Under the pieces are notes generated by a model. The model made no database searches and was not told the DNA's origin. It was given only the letters and a program-made list of their open reading frames with translations. The translations under genes and the position numbers were made by a program. Below, one piece after another: positions 44,161-56,192 of a DNA stretch of 64,000 bases (the first letter of the stretch is position 1; every line of letters begins with the position of its first letter). Origin of the DNA: Rostrohypoxylon terebratum (lineage: Eukaryota > Ascomycota > Sordariomycetes > Xylariales > Hypoxylaceae); NCBI GenBank assembly GCA_022497145.1, contig MU385857.1, positions 434,001 through 498,000 on the forward strand. Reading direction: 5' to 3'.

Positions 44161-45057
44161 ATGACACCGCAGTTAGACGGACTGAGAATTCATTCAAGCC
44201 AAGGTACACGACCTAATGTCGGCCAATTTTCGCAAAATCGACGGCCTACACTCCCTGGTGAGATTTCGTACGAGAGCACCAATAACCGCGCTTCCCTCTC
44301 CCGTTATGGGAATCCCTCTTATTATTTCACCGGTAGTAATGCACCCCAGACCATGCCCGAAGCCAGCGCGTACAACCAGCCAATACATCAGACGCCAGCG
44401 TACACGGGAGTTACGGATGTCGGTGGTAGTGCCCATATGTCAGCTGGATACCAGCAATCATCCTACTCAGCACCCTTCGCCGACACCCAAACCACATATC
44501 CTCAGAATACTAGCAGCACCGAAGGTTATCTCGGCGCCTTCTACGATCCCGACACGGGCGCTACCGCCTATGGAGCGCCTACGGTGAACGATCCCTACTG
44601 GGCGGAGTCTCCATACTATCAGACAGCCCGTCCCGAACAATCGCTACCCTGCCCCCCATACGTCGACCGCCGCAACGCGAGCGCAAGCACGTACGGCCAA
44701 CCGGTCTACCACACTAGCACATACCCGAATACCCTCGCGCCCTCGGAGCCTCATGCCCCGACCCCCTCCGGCAGCACAGCCCGCGCCGACCCCTACGACA
44801 TGACCGAGTATACGCGAGCGGTCTCCCCCACCAAGCGTCCCGAGAAGCGACGCGGCGTCGAAACGCGCCAACGACTCCCGCGACTCGACTCCAAGATCGA
44901 CGACTCCGAATCCGGCGAGGTTGGCGGTCAAGCCCAGGGCCCGAGTGTGCGCAAGAAGCAGACCGTTTTGGTGTCACCTCGAGTTCGTAGAGGACCCACC
45001 GAAGACGAAGACGAAGACGAAGACGCTAGCCCGGCGCGAAAGGGCCGCAAGAAGTAG
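44161..45057 (+). CDS. Disordered Tyr/Gln/Pro-rich protein with basic-acidic tail, downstream ORF of the two-ORF locus
   Basis: 298 residues from ATG 44161, in the same frame as the ORF ending at 44037. Residues 1-~190 are low-complexity and rich in Ser, Tyr, Gln, Pro and Thr, with spaced tyrosines that suggest a disordered, possibly condensate-forming segment. The C-terminus has a conserved-looking basic block (KKQTVLVSPRVRRGP), then an acidic EDEDEDEDAS run and ARKGRKK, which resembles a nuclear localisation signal. It is most simply read as the C-terminal half of the gene that starts at 43399; alone, its ATG would be the second cistron of the transcript. Confidence 0.6.
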   Translation: MTPQLDGLRIHSSQGTRPNVGQFSQNRRPTLPGEISYESTNNRASLSRYGNPSYYFTGSNAPQTMPEASAYNQPIHQTPAYTGVTDVGGSAHMSAGYQQSSYSAPFADTQTTYPQNTSSTEGYLGAFYDPDTGATAYGAPTVNDPYWAESPYYQTARPEQSLPCPPYVDRRNASASTYGQPVYHTSTYPNTLAPSEPHAPTPSGSTARADPYDMTEYTRAVSPTKRPEKRRGVETRQRLPRLDSKIDDSESGEVGGQAQGPSVRKKQTVLVSPRVRRGPTEDEDEDEDASPARKGRKK

Positions 45058-45753
45058 TTGTGGCGGAATGGGAGAAGGCGAGGAGGGTAGGATGAGCATT
45101 GGATGAAGTTACGACATGGAAATATCGAGAGTAACATTCAATCGTTTCACGAGACCTGTATACCTCGCAATCATGTTGTCTCCGTATAAGACCTCGACAC
45201 GTTGGTACGAGGGTTTTAGGAGATGCAGTGTCGGATTTTAACGGAATGAGATACGGTTGATGCTTTTCTTCTTTACGGAAAGGGCATGGCCGTCGATTAG
45301 GTAGCCTATCAATGGACACACTGGTATAAAATTTCCTGCTGTTTTCTATTAAAGACTTAATTGATTTGTATGTAATGGAAACTCCGAGGTCGTAACTAAA
45401 GAGATGAAGTTTCATGTAGAAGCACTTAACTTCGGCCACGATAAAGTTCGTTGTGCCATACTTAACTTTGGCAAGGTTCATGACAGTCGGTTACTAAATC
45501 AAATGCAACCGGAGAAATATACGTAAACTCCAACCCGTTCTTTTCGATATACAAGGTTTGTTTTAAATCTTCTACAGCGATAATAAAGTCAAAAGGAGAG
45601 TTTATTGTAGTTGATATAAGTATATTACATCATCTATCATAAACGTCCACGTCATGACACTTGTGACGTGTTCGTATACATGGAGTGTAAAATGACGACA
45701 ATAAATTTAATACGTTTTTGAATTGATCGACCAGATGAGCGTCAACGTTAAGA
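45058..45753. other. Intergenic
   Basis: Between two plus-strand genes; AT-rich from about 45480. The minus-strand ORF 45026-45481 runs into the preceding coding region and has no recognisable content. Confidence 0.5.
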
Positions 45754-46812
45754 ATGACTGCAATGCGCCACCTTCATCTAAATGCGTCAAAGAGGCACCC
45801 CTTGCTTAAGGATGAGGCAACACCTGACGAGGCCAATGCAACATTGCCTGTGAATAGAATATTCACAGATCCCCGTGGATCGAAACTTAATGAAGATGCC
45901 AGTGTTTACTTCATTGGCACCGCGACGACGATAATTGAGTGGCAAGGAATTCGGATACTTACCGATCCTAACTTTTTGCATACCGGCGATCATGTCCACC
46001 TAGGACCAGGAGTGACTGCACAGCGGATGACAAATCCAGCAGTGGACTTGCACGAGCTGCCGGCTCTTGACTGTATCCTATTATCTCATTATCACGAAGA
46101 CCACTTTGATCGTTGGGTCGAGAAGTCACTAAATAGAGCACTCGACATCATCACCACCCCACATGCTAAGGGATGCCTTTCGGGCAAGTCTAAGGATGAC
46201 CCATTCCGGTCGGTCCACAGCCTAGGTTTTTTTGAAAGTATCATGCTTCATATCGATCGCAAGGAACCTTCTCATGTCGGAGGATACGGCAAAGTACCCG
46301 TTATCAAGGTGACGGGGATGCCGGGGAAACAAGTTCCTCCAGGACCGCTCGCTAAGGCTAATGACTTGTTTAAAGCTGTGCCGCCGACGAACGGATGGCT
46401 CCTCGAATTCGGGTCCAGTTTTAAGGCTCCGACAGGGGACGATCCGGACTCCATCGACACGGGATATCGCATATACATCTCCGGCGACACACTGTTCGTG
46501 GATGAACTGAAAGAAATTCCGAACCGGTTCTGTAACGAGAAAGTTGACCTCATGTTGATTCATCTAGGCGGTACGACGATACCGGGACCGTCGATGCCCT
46601 TTCTTATGGTTACAATGGATGCTAAACAGGGCACGAAGCTGATGCAACTTATTAATCCGGACTTGACAATTCCGATCCATTACGACGACTACGACGTTTT
46701 CTTGTCGTCCCTGTCGGACTTTAAGAAGGAAGTCGACGAGAATGGCTGGAGCGAGCGAGTGGTCTATCTTGATCGCGGGGAACAGTACGAATTCAAAGTC
46801 CGTGGGGTTTGA
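45754..46812 (+). CDS. Metallo-beta-lactamase-fold hydrolase
   Basis: An intronless ORF of 352 residues. The metal-binding motif LLSHYHEDHFD (HxHxDH, ~108-118) is preceded by the strand IRILTDPNF and the entry block VYFIGTATTIIEW, as in UlaG/NAPE-PLD-like members. Later ligand blocks are YISGDTLF (~246), LMLIHLGGTT (~267) and IPIHYDDYDVF (~311), supplying the remaining Asp and His. It is intracellular, with no signal peptide. Fungal relatives are annotated only as metallo-beta-lactamase superfamily hydrolases, so the substrate cannot be named. All metal ligands appear intact. Codon use is ordinary. Confidence 0.88.
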   Translation: MTAMRHLHLNASKRHPLLKDEATPDEANATLPVNRIFTDPRGSKLNEDASVYFIGTATTIIEWQGIRILTDPNFLHTGDHVHLGPGVTAQRMTNPAVDLHELPALDCILLSHYHEDHFDRWVEKSLNRALDIITTPHAKGCLSGKSKDDPFRSVHSLGFFESIMLHIDRKEPSHVGGYGKVPVIKVTGMPGKQVPPGPLAKANDLFKAVPPTNGWLLEFGSSFKAPTGDDPDSIDTGYRIYISGDTLFVDELKEIPNRFCNEKVDLMLIHLGGTTIPGPSMPFLMVTMDAKQGTKLMQLINPDLTIPIHYDDYDVFLSSLSDFKKEVDENGWSERVVYLDRGEQYEFKVRGV

Positions 46813-48821
46813 TTGGGTACCTATTTTAATGTCATGTAGGTACCTAAGCCTAAATGCTAGGGGACCTTAGGGGAGGGTCGCACGGGAAGGACGATTGCCG
46901 GGTAGGTACTGGTGCCGTGGAAAAGGATCCGGGGAAGTATGCAGGCTTTCGATAATACCATGCTGTGAGGCAGATGGAACAGATGGAACAGATGGAGGGG
47001 AGATGACGGTTCATTTATCGTACGGCTTTGGTAAACAGGCTAAATAAAGTAATTGATATAGTTGACGTAGCTGATACTAGGGATGCTAGGTACTCGTAAC
47101 CTTGAATCTCCATGGCTGTAGTTGTAATCATAACCTGGATTTGACTTGATTTGATACGTGGACACCTGGGACACCAGCCAAGTTCAATGTTGCTTTGTAC
47201 CTCTTCGACCGGTCCTAGTAAAGCAAGATAGGCCAATCCAAGGCTTGTGCGACTTTATAATTTCTTTAGAGGGAGATGGCCAGGGAGATCTTGGATGAGA
47301 TTGGATGAGATAGGCTGTTTCGACGAGTTCAATGGGCTCAATGGATCTGTTGTCTCACACTACTTCCCGAGATCGATTTAACCCATCATTTGCAGCTCAT
47401 CTTTTTTATCAAGGTGGGAGCTGCAGAACCTAGTAGGTTAGGAGTGGTGGGGAGAGATGACAAAGTACATACTGTACTGAGACATGATAAATCGAACGCG
47501 AATGCGCATGAGCAAATTAAGAAAGCTGAGGGTCACGTAATGAAGATATATTAATAGGTAAAGTAAAAATTATGTGACAGGCGGGGGTGAAAGAAGTGAG
47601 AGAAGTGAGCCAAGGGGGGCCATGGGCAGAATAGGTAATCAATAGGATGAAGAGAAGGCGAGAATGGAAATAAGATACTTTAAAAAAAACTACCTAAAAA
47701 AATACTTCACCCTTGGACCTTACTAGAAATAGTACTGCTGCATAGTACGCATAGTAATGGAAAGCACGGGTATTATTGGCAACTTAATTATTCATCCGGA
47801 TCAAGACATTTTACCTTCCATGTTAAAAAAAAACCAATGTCACACCTTTCGCGTAGCAGAATGAGGAAATAGCCAATCATTTGTTACCTTACTTATAAAA
47901 GTGTGGATCACTTATAAGTTGCCCAAATATTAAGTGCACTTTATGTATTTAATCGACGCTAATCGGAGGTAAAATCAGCTACTAATAAATTATTTAGCTC
48001 CACCCCATTAGAAAAAAAAAGACATAATAATCCGGAACGTCCATTTCATTTTGCGCGTTTGCTGTTCGCTCATTAAATTCAGTTTCTATTAAACTTGACT
48101 GTTTTTTAGGGGGAAACTTATTGGACGTTGACTTTGAAGTTGGACATTGAAACCGTTGAAGCTGTTGCTGCAGAAGAGAACTCTCATTACCGAAACCAGT
48201 AAGTCGAGATCACGACTAGAGGCTTGAGCCGTTGGTTTATTAGTTGGCTGTCACATCCAACGTGCAGGCATCCATGATTATATGCTAATTGATTTTACTA
48301 CCTAGGTCCTAGGTCCTAAGTCCTAAACTCACTCAAGTGCTCCAACAACGCCAACATTAAGCAGAAAGTCCTAGATAATATCTAGTACGGGAGTACTTGC
48401 CAAACGTGGGAGCCCTGGAGCTTTTTTTATTTTATTTTATTTTACCTCCAGCTAGGTCAACTGCAAACTGCAAAGCTGCACAGTGCTTAGTGCCTTAGTG
48501 GTTGACAACTGCCAACTTTGGAACTGCGCAAGTGATGAGAAGCAGGTGCAGCGAAGTCAAACGCCTAGGCACGTTTAAACTTCCCAGGCTATTAGAACCA
48601 GAACCAGGACATTGAACGCCTTAAAACAACGCCTCAAAAAGCGCGTCTCCACTACAAAATCCCCTAAACGTACATATAATACTGCGCTTATAATACGTTA
48701 TTTAGCGATTTCACGACAACCCGTGAATCTAACCTTAGAGGTTCTTGAGAAACCTGAGGAACCCACGCAGCATCCGCAGTAATCCACCACAGTCTAATGT
48801 CAATAACCAAGTTACATCGTT
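46813..48821. other. Long AT-rich intergenic region
   Basis: About 2 kb with no gene. Contains three copies of CAGATGGAA at 46971-46997, homopolymer A and T runs around 47685-47700, 47826-47833 and 48422-48446, the inverted repeat at 47891-47919, and a CCTAGGTCCTAGGTCC run at about 48301. Confidence 0.55.
47891..47919. repeat. Inverted repeat (hairpin)
   Basis: ACTTATAAAAGTG (47891-47903) faces CACTTATAAGT (47909-47919). The arms are complementary apart from two extra A residues, with a five-base loop. It lies in AT-rich intergenic DNA. Confidence 0.65.
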
Positions 48822-51800
48822 ATGGAAGCACATTCACAATCAACGTCAGCTCCGAATGAACCCGGTCCCGACCCTGGAAGCCGCCCGAGTTCAACTCCTG
48901 CACGGCCTCCATCACCGGTTCAACCTCCGGTAGACCTCTCGACGCATTACCCAAATGGCCTTCCTAGGAGCATTAATGGTCTCAAGGGTAACAATGCCAC
49001 CGGGTCCAGGCCGCAATCACCGGTCATAGGATCGCCAAGCGCAACAACGTCTATCCAACCATCTGCATCTGTGCCGTCTCAAGCAACAGCAACAGCAGCA
49101 ACAGCAGCAACAGCAGCAACAGCAGCAGCAACAGCATCTACTGCGTCAATCTCGACGCTCTCACCAGCACCCACACTTCCCCCTATTGCAGCAGCGCCAC
49201 CCAGGCCACTAGCAATACCCGCTCCTATGTCAACTTTATCACAACCTCCGTCAATATCTACAGCACCGGTGTCACAACTTCAGCGGCAGCCCTCACGCTC
49301 CAAGATGTCCGGAAATACATCTCACAAAGTGTCTATTGTCGACCCTCCCGGAGCATTCTCACGTTCAACCAGCAGCACTCAGTCACAACCTACCTCACAA
49401 GGATTTCCTTCTCCTAAGAGGGAGCATCATCTAGAGAACCCCAAGTTCCTTGATGACCTGTCGCGACTGACGCATGCTATGCAACAATCCGTATCCTCGG
49501 CTGTGAGAAGAGCGATCCGCGACAATTGGCAGAAGTGCTTACTGGGTTCGGAATTTCATCACGCATTTCTTGTAAGTCTTTGTCTACTTGTACTTACCCC
49601 CAGGCCAGTTAAGTGCATTCTTACCACGGACCCTTTTCTCATCCCATCTTGTGTGTGGATTTATTCCCATATATGTTGTCTATCCTTATATCCTCATGCT
49701 CTGGTATCCCTATATTTCTTTCTTTGGTGTCACTCATTAGTCAGCGCCGTCCTCTTCCCACCTGGCACCTGGCACATGGCAGTTACCAGCTAAGTACTAT
49801 AAACTTGGTACTACATACCTAATACTAGTAGTTACTCATATCCACATGAGATAGTTGAGTCATCATTTACCTATCTCACTTCTATCATTCCTCATTATTC
49901 TTGAAAATCTCTATGGTCACTAGACGGCCGAACCATCTCATAATTCTCGTTCAGCCTCCACTCATTAACATAGGCCAACCTACGTCGCTTATACACAACA
50001 AGTACCTATACCCTCGAACATTTACACAATAGAACTTCACATCAATTTAATGCCTTCATTTACTGACTAAAAGAACAGTTGAATGCTGTCATTCATCATT
50101 CAAACGGTGTAATAATACGGAGATCTATCAAAGATTTTGGCTCCAAGATGGTGGCTGAAGCCAAGCATGAGATCATTTCACATCTCATTACACCAGATCT
50201 AGACGAGCTAGCCGATGAGATACTAGAAAAATCCAGCAACTATTTCCTTGACTGCGCATTGGAGAAACGACTGAGAACTATCGACGCCCGTTCTCTCATC
50301 AACGCCCTTGCCAGAGCTGAGCGTCTTGGCTACGAGAATAGTGATATCATAGAGGACCGCAAAGACAACCAGTCCAACTTCAATCCAACCCCAGCGCAAT
50401 TCGATCCCTCACCTCATCCGATACCCGACCAAACACCAGGGTTGCAACATCGACCAGGTCTTCCCTCTCTACAACAAGGACGTGGCCCTTCTCCTATCTT
50501 GCAATGTCCGTTATGTTGGCGTAAATTTGAAAGTGTACAACCTTATGAATATGTTAGTCTCCGTTATCTATGTCCATGTATACCACTAACCCATATATAG
50601 CATGTTCAAAAACAGGTATGCACTAAGCAACCACCGAACAAGGAAGGGTTCCCGCTGGCATGCAAGCATTGCGGCACTGGTTTTCTAACTAAAGTTGGCC
50701 AGCAGTATGTATGTGAATTTGCATTTTCAACCCTGCTCTAGTTGGCGATGTGCTGACGTAAATAATAGCATATGGCCAACCATGTATGTGGAGAGCATGG
50801 TACAATGCCAGCAACCCCCAAGCGTACTACGAATATCGGATCGCCTATCACGCTCTCCTCGGGTAATAACAGTCCTGTTCATCCTTCATCTGCCTTACCT
50901 TCAACCCGAGCCATGTTCGAGAATTCGGGTAAGCCTCAGTCCATGTCAACGCCAGTACATTCTCGGGGAGCTGCGACTGGAACTCCGGGATCTACAAATA
51001 AGGACCACGACCCCTACAGTCATCTCCACCCGAATGTACTAGAACGATTGAATGAGGAACTTCGACAAGCCGAGATCACTTACACCGCTCGTTTCAAAGA
51101 AGCAGAGGAAATTCAAGATCCAGCTCAAAGACAAGCTAAGCTCGAGGGCCTCCAAAATAGCTTCAGTACAAAACAGAGTATCATCCGAAAGAAGTATGGG
51201 GTCCGCCTTCGCAACCGACGCACGAGGGCCGAGATTGATAACGAACGTCAACGTATGGGCTGGAAAAATAACAGTCCAAGTCAGCCAGAGGATACTCCGA
51301 ACGCCAAACGTCGACGAACTGATGACGGGCCTGCTCGTATTAGCTCACAAGGCCCAGATGGTGCCCCCGTCAACACTCTTGCCAGTACCTCTACTGATGC
51401 CTCTACTAACGGTAGCCGCGAGCATGAGCAAAAAAGCGACCACAAAACTGTCTCAGACATCAACGCAGGCTTAGGTGGATCAAGCGCAACGGTAGCTACG
51501 GCTGATCCTACATTGGCGAACCTTCCATCCGCCTCCCCACCATCGCAAACTCCAGAAGCCCAAGAGCTCGCTCGAAATAGCCTATCCACTCTTCAGAAGA
51601 GTGGATACCGAATTTCATCGCATGTTCCGACTTCAAACCAAGTCTCTCCGACGGATACGACGATGGAAGATTCAACCCCTCCTCAACAAACCAAACCAGC
51701 CTCAGCACCTATCGTCGTTCCGGATGATGATGATTCTTCCGACTCCGATTCCGAAGGCGATATTCCCGCAAGCATCCCACCCGCTCGCAGAGTTAGCAAC

Positions 51801-51827
51801 ACGCCATCTAAGGGGTTGGCAGGATAG
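48822..51827 (+). CDS. Nuclear-type protein with two duplicated CCHC zinc fingers
   Basis: Four exons, 48822-49571, 50079-50552, 50601-50708 and 50769-51827, all phase 0, give 796 residues. Residues 1-~200 are Ser/Pro/Ala/Thr-rich and disordered. A conserved-looking helical domain follows (MQQSVSSAVRRAIRDNW ... FGSKMVAEAKHEIISHL ... ARSLINALARAERLGYE, ~215-345). Two zinc fingers of the form C-x2-C-x12-H-x5-C follow: CPLCWRKF...YHVQKQVC and CKHCGTGF...YHMANHVC. The C-terminal part has a coiled-coil-prone helix with a basic region and KRRR, then an acidic DDDDSSDSDSEGD stretch. Probably a transcription or chromatin factor; targets are unknown. The first intron is unusually long (507 bp), and its junction HHAFL/LNAVIHHS looks native. 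Confidence 0.82.
49083..49135 (+). repeat. CAGCAA/CAG trinucleotide-type repeat in coding sequence
   Basis: A run of ACAGCAACAGCAG units encodes Thr-Ala repeats in the disordered N-terminus of the zinc-finger protein. It is read in the Ala/Thr frame, not as glutamine. Confidence 0.8.
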
Positions 51828-53152
51828 TATCGGCAATACCCTGGGTCTCAGTGATTCTACATAGCCATACGGGAACGGAGGTGCGAGCGCATACTTACGC
51901 CTACTTCTATCGGCATTTTGCCTTTTCTTATCTTCGACTCTTCCACGAAGCTTAAGAGTTTTTGTGTTAATAACACTACTAGAACATTATTAGTACATGT
52001 ACAATATGGTTTTGCGCATCCGCATCCGCATCCGCATTGCATCGCATCGCAACCATTTGGAGTTCCGTCTTTTTTTTTAAGGAAAACAAATTCTCTTCAT
52101 TCCTTTTCTTGGGGATTGAATTTACCTTACTTCTACGAGTCGACGAGTTTTTTTAATCCCGCAACGATTACCAATCGGAAAGGACCGGGTATCAATAGGA
52201 GGGGAAAAAAAGAGGCGTCTAGCATGTTCCATTCTAACGGGTTCCCGCAGACGCGCTGAAGGAGTCAGTTTAGGTAGGACAAAAGCTTGCGGGCTTGCGA
52301 TGGGGATGGTGTTAATGGCGTGGTAAGAGAAAACTCTCACGCGGGCTCTCATGGGCGAATGAGTTGAGTTGAGTTTAGTCGATACCTCTCTAATAAAACG
52401 CACCAGTTTAGGTACCTACCTAATTACCTCTATCGCTGTATTATGCCAGTGACAGTGAAAATGTAGGTAGGGAAGTACAGCAATGAAGTACGCCCAAGGA
52501 TGAAGTGGCGGCAGAGCATTCCCAGAATCGTTCTGCGTATCCCGCCTATCCTCCCCTATCTCCTACGCCCGCATGCCCTAAAACTGCATAGGTACAGAGC
52601 CACAGTGCACAGTGATTTACGTTCGTTTTCTCATTCATTCATTTTCTTTGTTATCTACCTATCTACACCTCTGCCAACCCCCTCACAAAAAACGTCGTAG
52701 TAGTAGAAAAAAAGAATTGAATAGGTATCTCGCAAAACTCCATGCTTGGCCTGCCTGCTCGCTTCCCGCGTACATCAGTACAATGCATACTACCTAGGTA
52801 GGTATCTCGGTGCCCGGTTCGTCTCTTCTTCTCTTCTTGATCAGGATGCCCCATGCGCAAGCCACCTCAGATAAAACACCACACCCCTTAAAAAACGTAA
52901 CTCACGTAATGCAGTCGTAGCAAACCGCCCTATGTAGAAAGATGAATGAATATAAAAAAAGGGGGAATGCGATGAACAAAAATTGACGTCCACGGTATCC
53001 CTTCTCTGATCCTAGATGGAGAAAAGGCAAACCGGTTAAACACCACGCAGAACGTCAATGCCTATCCCGTAGTGGACGATACCCGGCTAAAGCACCCGCA
53101 AGTCCACAGTCACCACCATCCACCGCCCAATCCATCCTCCCACGCCGCAGGC
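51828..53152. other. Intergenic between convergent genes
   Basis: About 1.3 kb of 3' regions. Contains a CGCATC hexamer run (52015-52050) and a CCTAGGTAGG motif near 52793. No gene is supported; several short ORFs overlap with no content. Confidence 0.5.
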
Positions 53153-53718
53153 TCACGAACCTGTAACCCGCCTAACCCACAGCGTCGTAGGTTCATACTC
53201 CGCATCGCGGTCGAGCCTCTTGTACGCGCGATGTAGTTTGAGGCCCAACTCATAGGACTCCCTCTCCACCTCAGCGAGCTCCTGCTTCAAGGCCTCAACC
53301 TTTCGCTTCTCCGCCTCGCGTTTATGTATCACCTCGTCGCTGGCCAGGATGTTATCCGTCGGCATCAGTTCCGTCATTTGTTTGATCGCCGTGTTAATGT
53401 TGATGCGCCGATTGCCTAATGCCTGTAGCTTGGCGTTGAGTTGCGCCACGCGATCTTGCGTCTGTGCCGATTGGGTCTCGGGGGGCGCAAGAGGGAGCGA
53501 TTTGCCCTTATCTGGCAATGAGGTAAGCGAGAGCCGCGATTCGTTGCCGCGGGGGATCGCGGCGTCGGGAGACGTCTTGCGCGCTCGGGGCGCGGTGGCA
53601 GATGTCATATAATACGAGTCGAGGCTGATCTTAACTGGTTCGGATGGGCTGTTGCTCTTGCGCGAACCTGGAATGTCGTATCCGGAGACTACAGGTCGTT
53701 TGCGGTCAAGGATTGAGG

Positions 53719-53749
<31 letters not shown>

Positions 53750-56192
53750 TTGTTCCTGTTGTTGAGCCATGAAGTGCTGGGGCGGTGTAGGGACCGGCGG
53801 CGCATCTTCGTCCACGTCAATACTGTCCCTGGGAGTTGTTGTTGACTGCTGGGACGACGTCGCATAAGTGGTCACACTGAATCGGGAGGGCGGCTGCGTC
53901 CAGCCGTCTAAGGATGTGTCAATGGGTGGTGGTTGTGGAGGTGGGTTGGCGAGAGATGCACGTGGATCTTCGGAGTATACCGAGGAGGACCATGATGGTT
54001 GGGCTTGGTGGCCTGGTGCTCCTGCTGGTTTTCTGCGGATCGCCTTATCATTCGGCGGAATTTGCAGAGACTGGTGTTGAGGATTGCCGATTGGAACCGC
54101 GTTATCGTCTGAAAGAGGTGAGCTAGGATATGTATGGTCATTAGCAAGAGGATTGGTGACCCCTATACTAGGTGACGCGGGCGATTGTGGCTGAGTAGGT
54201 TGGTTAGATATGCCCAAACCACGAACTGCCGGGGATGAAGCAGGTTCCGAGTTGACAGAATGAACAGGAGATAAACCACCGGATTCGCGGCCGCCACGTT
54301 TGCTACTCTTAGGAGGAACCTTCAATGGAGCCACGTCTTTGTTGTCGTTCACGGGCGCAACGAGGGTTGTTCGTCCACTAGCTCCCCGCCATTCTGGTCG
54401 TGGAGCTGGTTCCGCTTGAGAACCGCTGGGTTGCCGTACCCGGCGCAAACGTTCACCAAATGTTATTGAACCTTGCTTCTCAGACTTAATCTGCGGCGGA
54501 GATACCGAGCCTGCTTGAGATCCGAGTCCCTGAACGAACTCCTGGGGGTTCACCTGTGATGGCTTGCCCCTCGTCGAATCCGTTGTGGGTTCTCCAGTAG
54601 CCGGGTCCCAGCGAACATCATGACCATATGGTCGCGGTTGCTTCAATTTATCGCGAGACTGGGACTCTCGGAGGTTTTTGATGGCGGCGTCTGAGTTTTT
54701 TCGACGCTCGCGGCGCATCTGAGGAATATTGCTTCGAGCATCGGGTCGAGGGATGCCTCTATGATCTACTGAGGATTGAGACATGTCTGATATTTCTTCA
54801 ATGGGAGAAACATCGCCTGGGTTTGGCCTGAGACAGAAGATGGATGTTAGCCTTGGCTTGAGCTCCTTTAGTTTAAAAGATACGCTTCTTCGATTGATGA
54901 AACTTCTTATCTTAGAATCCCTCATGATGTGCGGGTATCCAGAGAGGTGAAGCGGTTGCGGTTGCGGTTGCGGTTGCGATTGTGATTCATCAACACTTTG
55001 TCACTTGAAAGTGTCCTTCTAAAAATAAAAAGAAAGAAAATAGCTTCCAAAAAAAGAGTGATATGGTAATATGCTAAAAAGAACACATAGAGTGACGATT
55101 TGAGTCAACTTAACCGACAAACGAACGATATTTAACGTTTCCACTTCGTGACCACTTCCGAGGTCGCGGCTTTAAAAAAAAGTTGACGTTTCAAGTCCAA
55201 TGTCACTCCCTTCTTTACTTCCTCTTATTTTTGTGTTTATCGGTAGTCATTTCCATCTCTTCATTATGTACCTAGTAGCTGATGTAGCTGATACCTAGAT
55301 ATGTATGTACATAGGTATCTAGTGCAAACAAAGAAAGCAGTCGCACTTACTCATCCCTTGGGGATAGCACGTCAGGAGAACTCGGCGGGGAAATATCGTT
55401 CGGGTCGTTATGCGGTACTACCAGTCGCAACTGCTGCGCAGCAAAGTTCGCGGCGGCCGGAGACGGTTGAGAGTATACGGAGGATACGGGACGGACGGAG
55501 CCGGAATGACGGTATTGGTTCGACGATCTCGCGGCCGGTGGTGGTTGGTAGTTTTGATAGTTCTGATGACTATAATACCGTGGAGTTAGCATCTTGTAAG
55601 ATAAGCGAGCAAACTGACAAACAGAATGCGATATATAGGACTAGGACTATGGCTATGACAGCTATGGCAGCTGCGACAAATTGTGACGAATGACGACGAA
55701 TGACGACGAGTGCGACAGGATGCGACAAGTGTGGCGCGAGGGATGGTGATCCTCTTGAGCGTTTTGTGCTATCATGAACACCCCGGGATTTCTCCTTGAT
55801 CCTCCAATTCGCTCGCGCTAGAGGGGCTAGAACTGCATGTGATTACTATTTACGGAAGGCTCTCGACGTCGGCCTTGTTCTCCGTAGCTCAACATCTCAA
55901 TCTGGCATCCACAGGTCATACAACCTTGGAATTGTGCCGCAATCTTGAATGTTTCCCCCAAAATGTAGGTAACGAAAGCGACTTACCGTTCGGAAGGATT
56001 ATTGGGGTTTCTCGCTGCTCTCGGGGGCGGAGATCCTGCTCTGACGGAATATTGATATGAGCTGTCTCCTCCCTTTACGCCTCGACCAGCCGATGACGAT
56101 TGTTCACGCGAATTTTGCCAAGCTTCGAGTTTCTTCCTATTCAACGGCTGCGCGCCCCTATCTTTTGGGGCATTTCGAAGACGGTCGAACAT
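53153..56192 (-). CDS. Large disordered protein with polyQ and C-terminal coiled coil, unknown function
   Basis: Three exons, 56192-55987, 55569-55351 and 54827-53153, join in phase (2,2) to 699 residues. The junctions carry textbook GTAAGT donors and CTAAC branch sites (GCTAAC before 55570; GGCTAAC before 54828). Exon 1 encodes a basic start (MFDRLRNAPKDRGAQPLNRKK). The middle is Ser/Pro/Gln-rich with a polyglutamine run (minus strand, 53721-53766). The C-terminus is a long coiled coil (~585-685, RVAQLNAKLQALGNRR ... KREAEKRKVEALKQELAEV) ending in TTLWVRRVTG. The introns are long for this genome (417 and 523 bp). ATG 54925, inside intron 2, opens an alternative 590-residue form (MRDSKIRSFINRR...). 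No family is recognised; the role is unknown. Confidence 0.78.
53721..53766 (-). repeat. CAG/CAA repeat encoding polyglutamine
   Basis: GCTGCTGCT/GTTGTT on the plus strand is read from the minus strand as a glutamine run broken by one Glu, in the disordered middle of the 53153-56192 protein. Confidence 0.85.
54952..54978. repeat. GCGGTT hexamer repeat
   Basis: Four to five consecutive GCGGTT units lie just upstream (minus-strand sense) of the alternative ATG at 54925, inside intron 2 of the main transcript model. Confidence 0.75.

Noticed and set aside
49613..49822. ORF inside the long intron of the zinc-finger gene
   Set aside because: Hydrophobic random-looking sequence; the flanking exons join cleanly without it.
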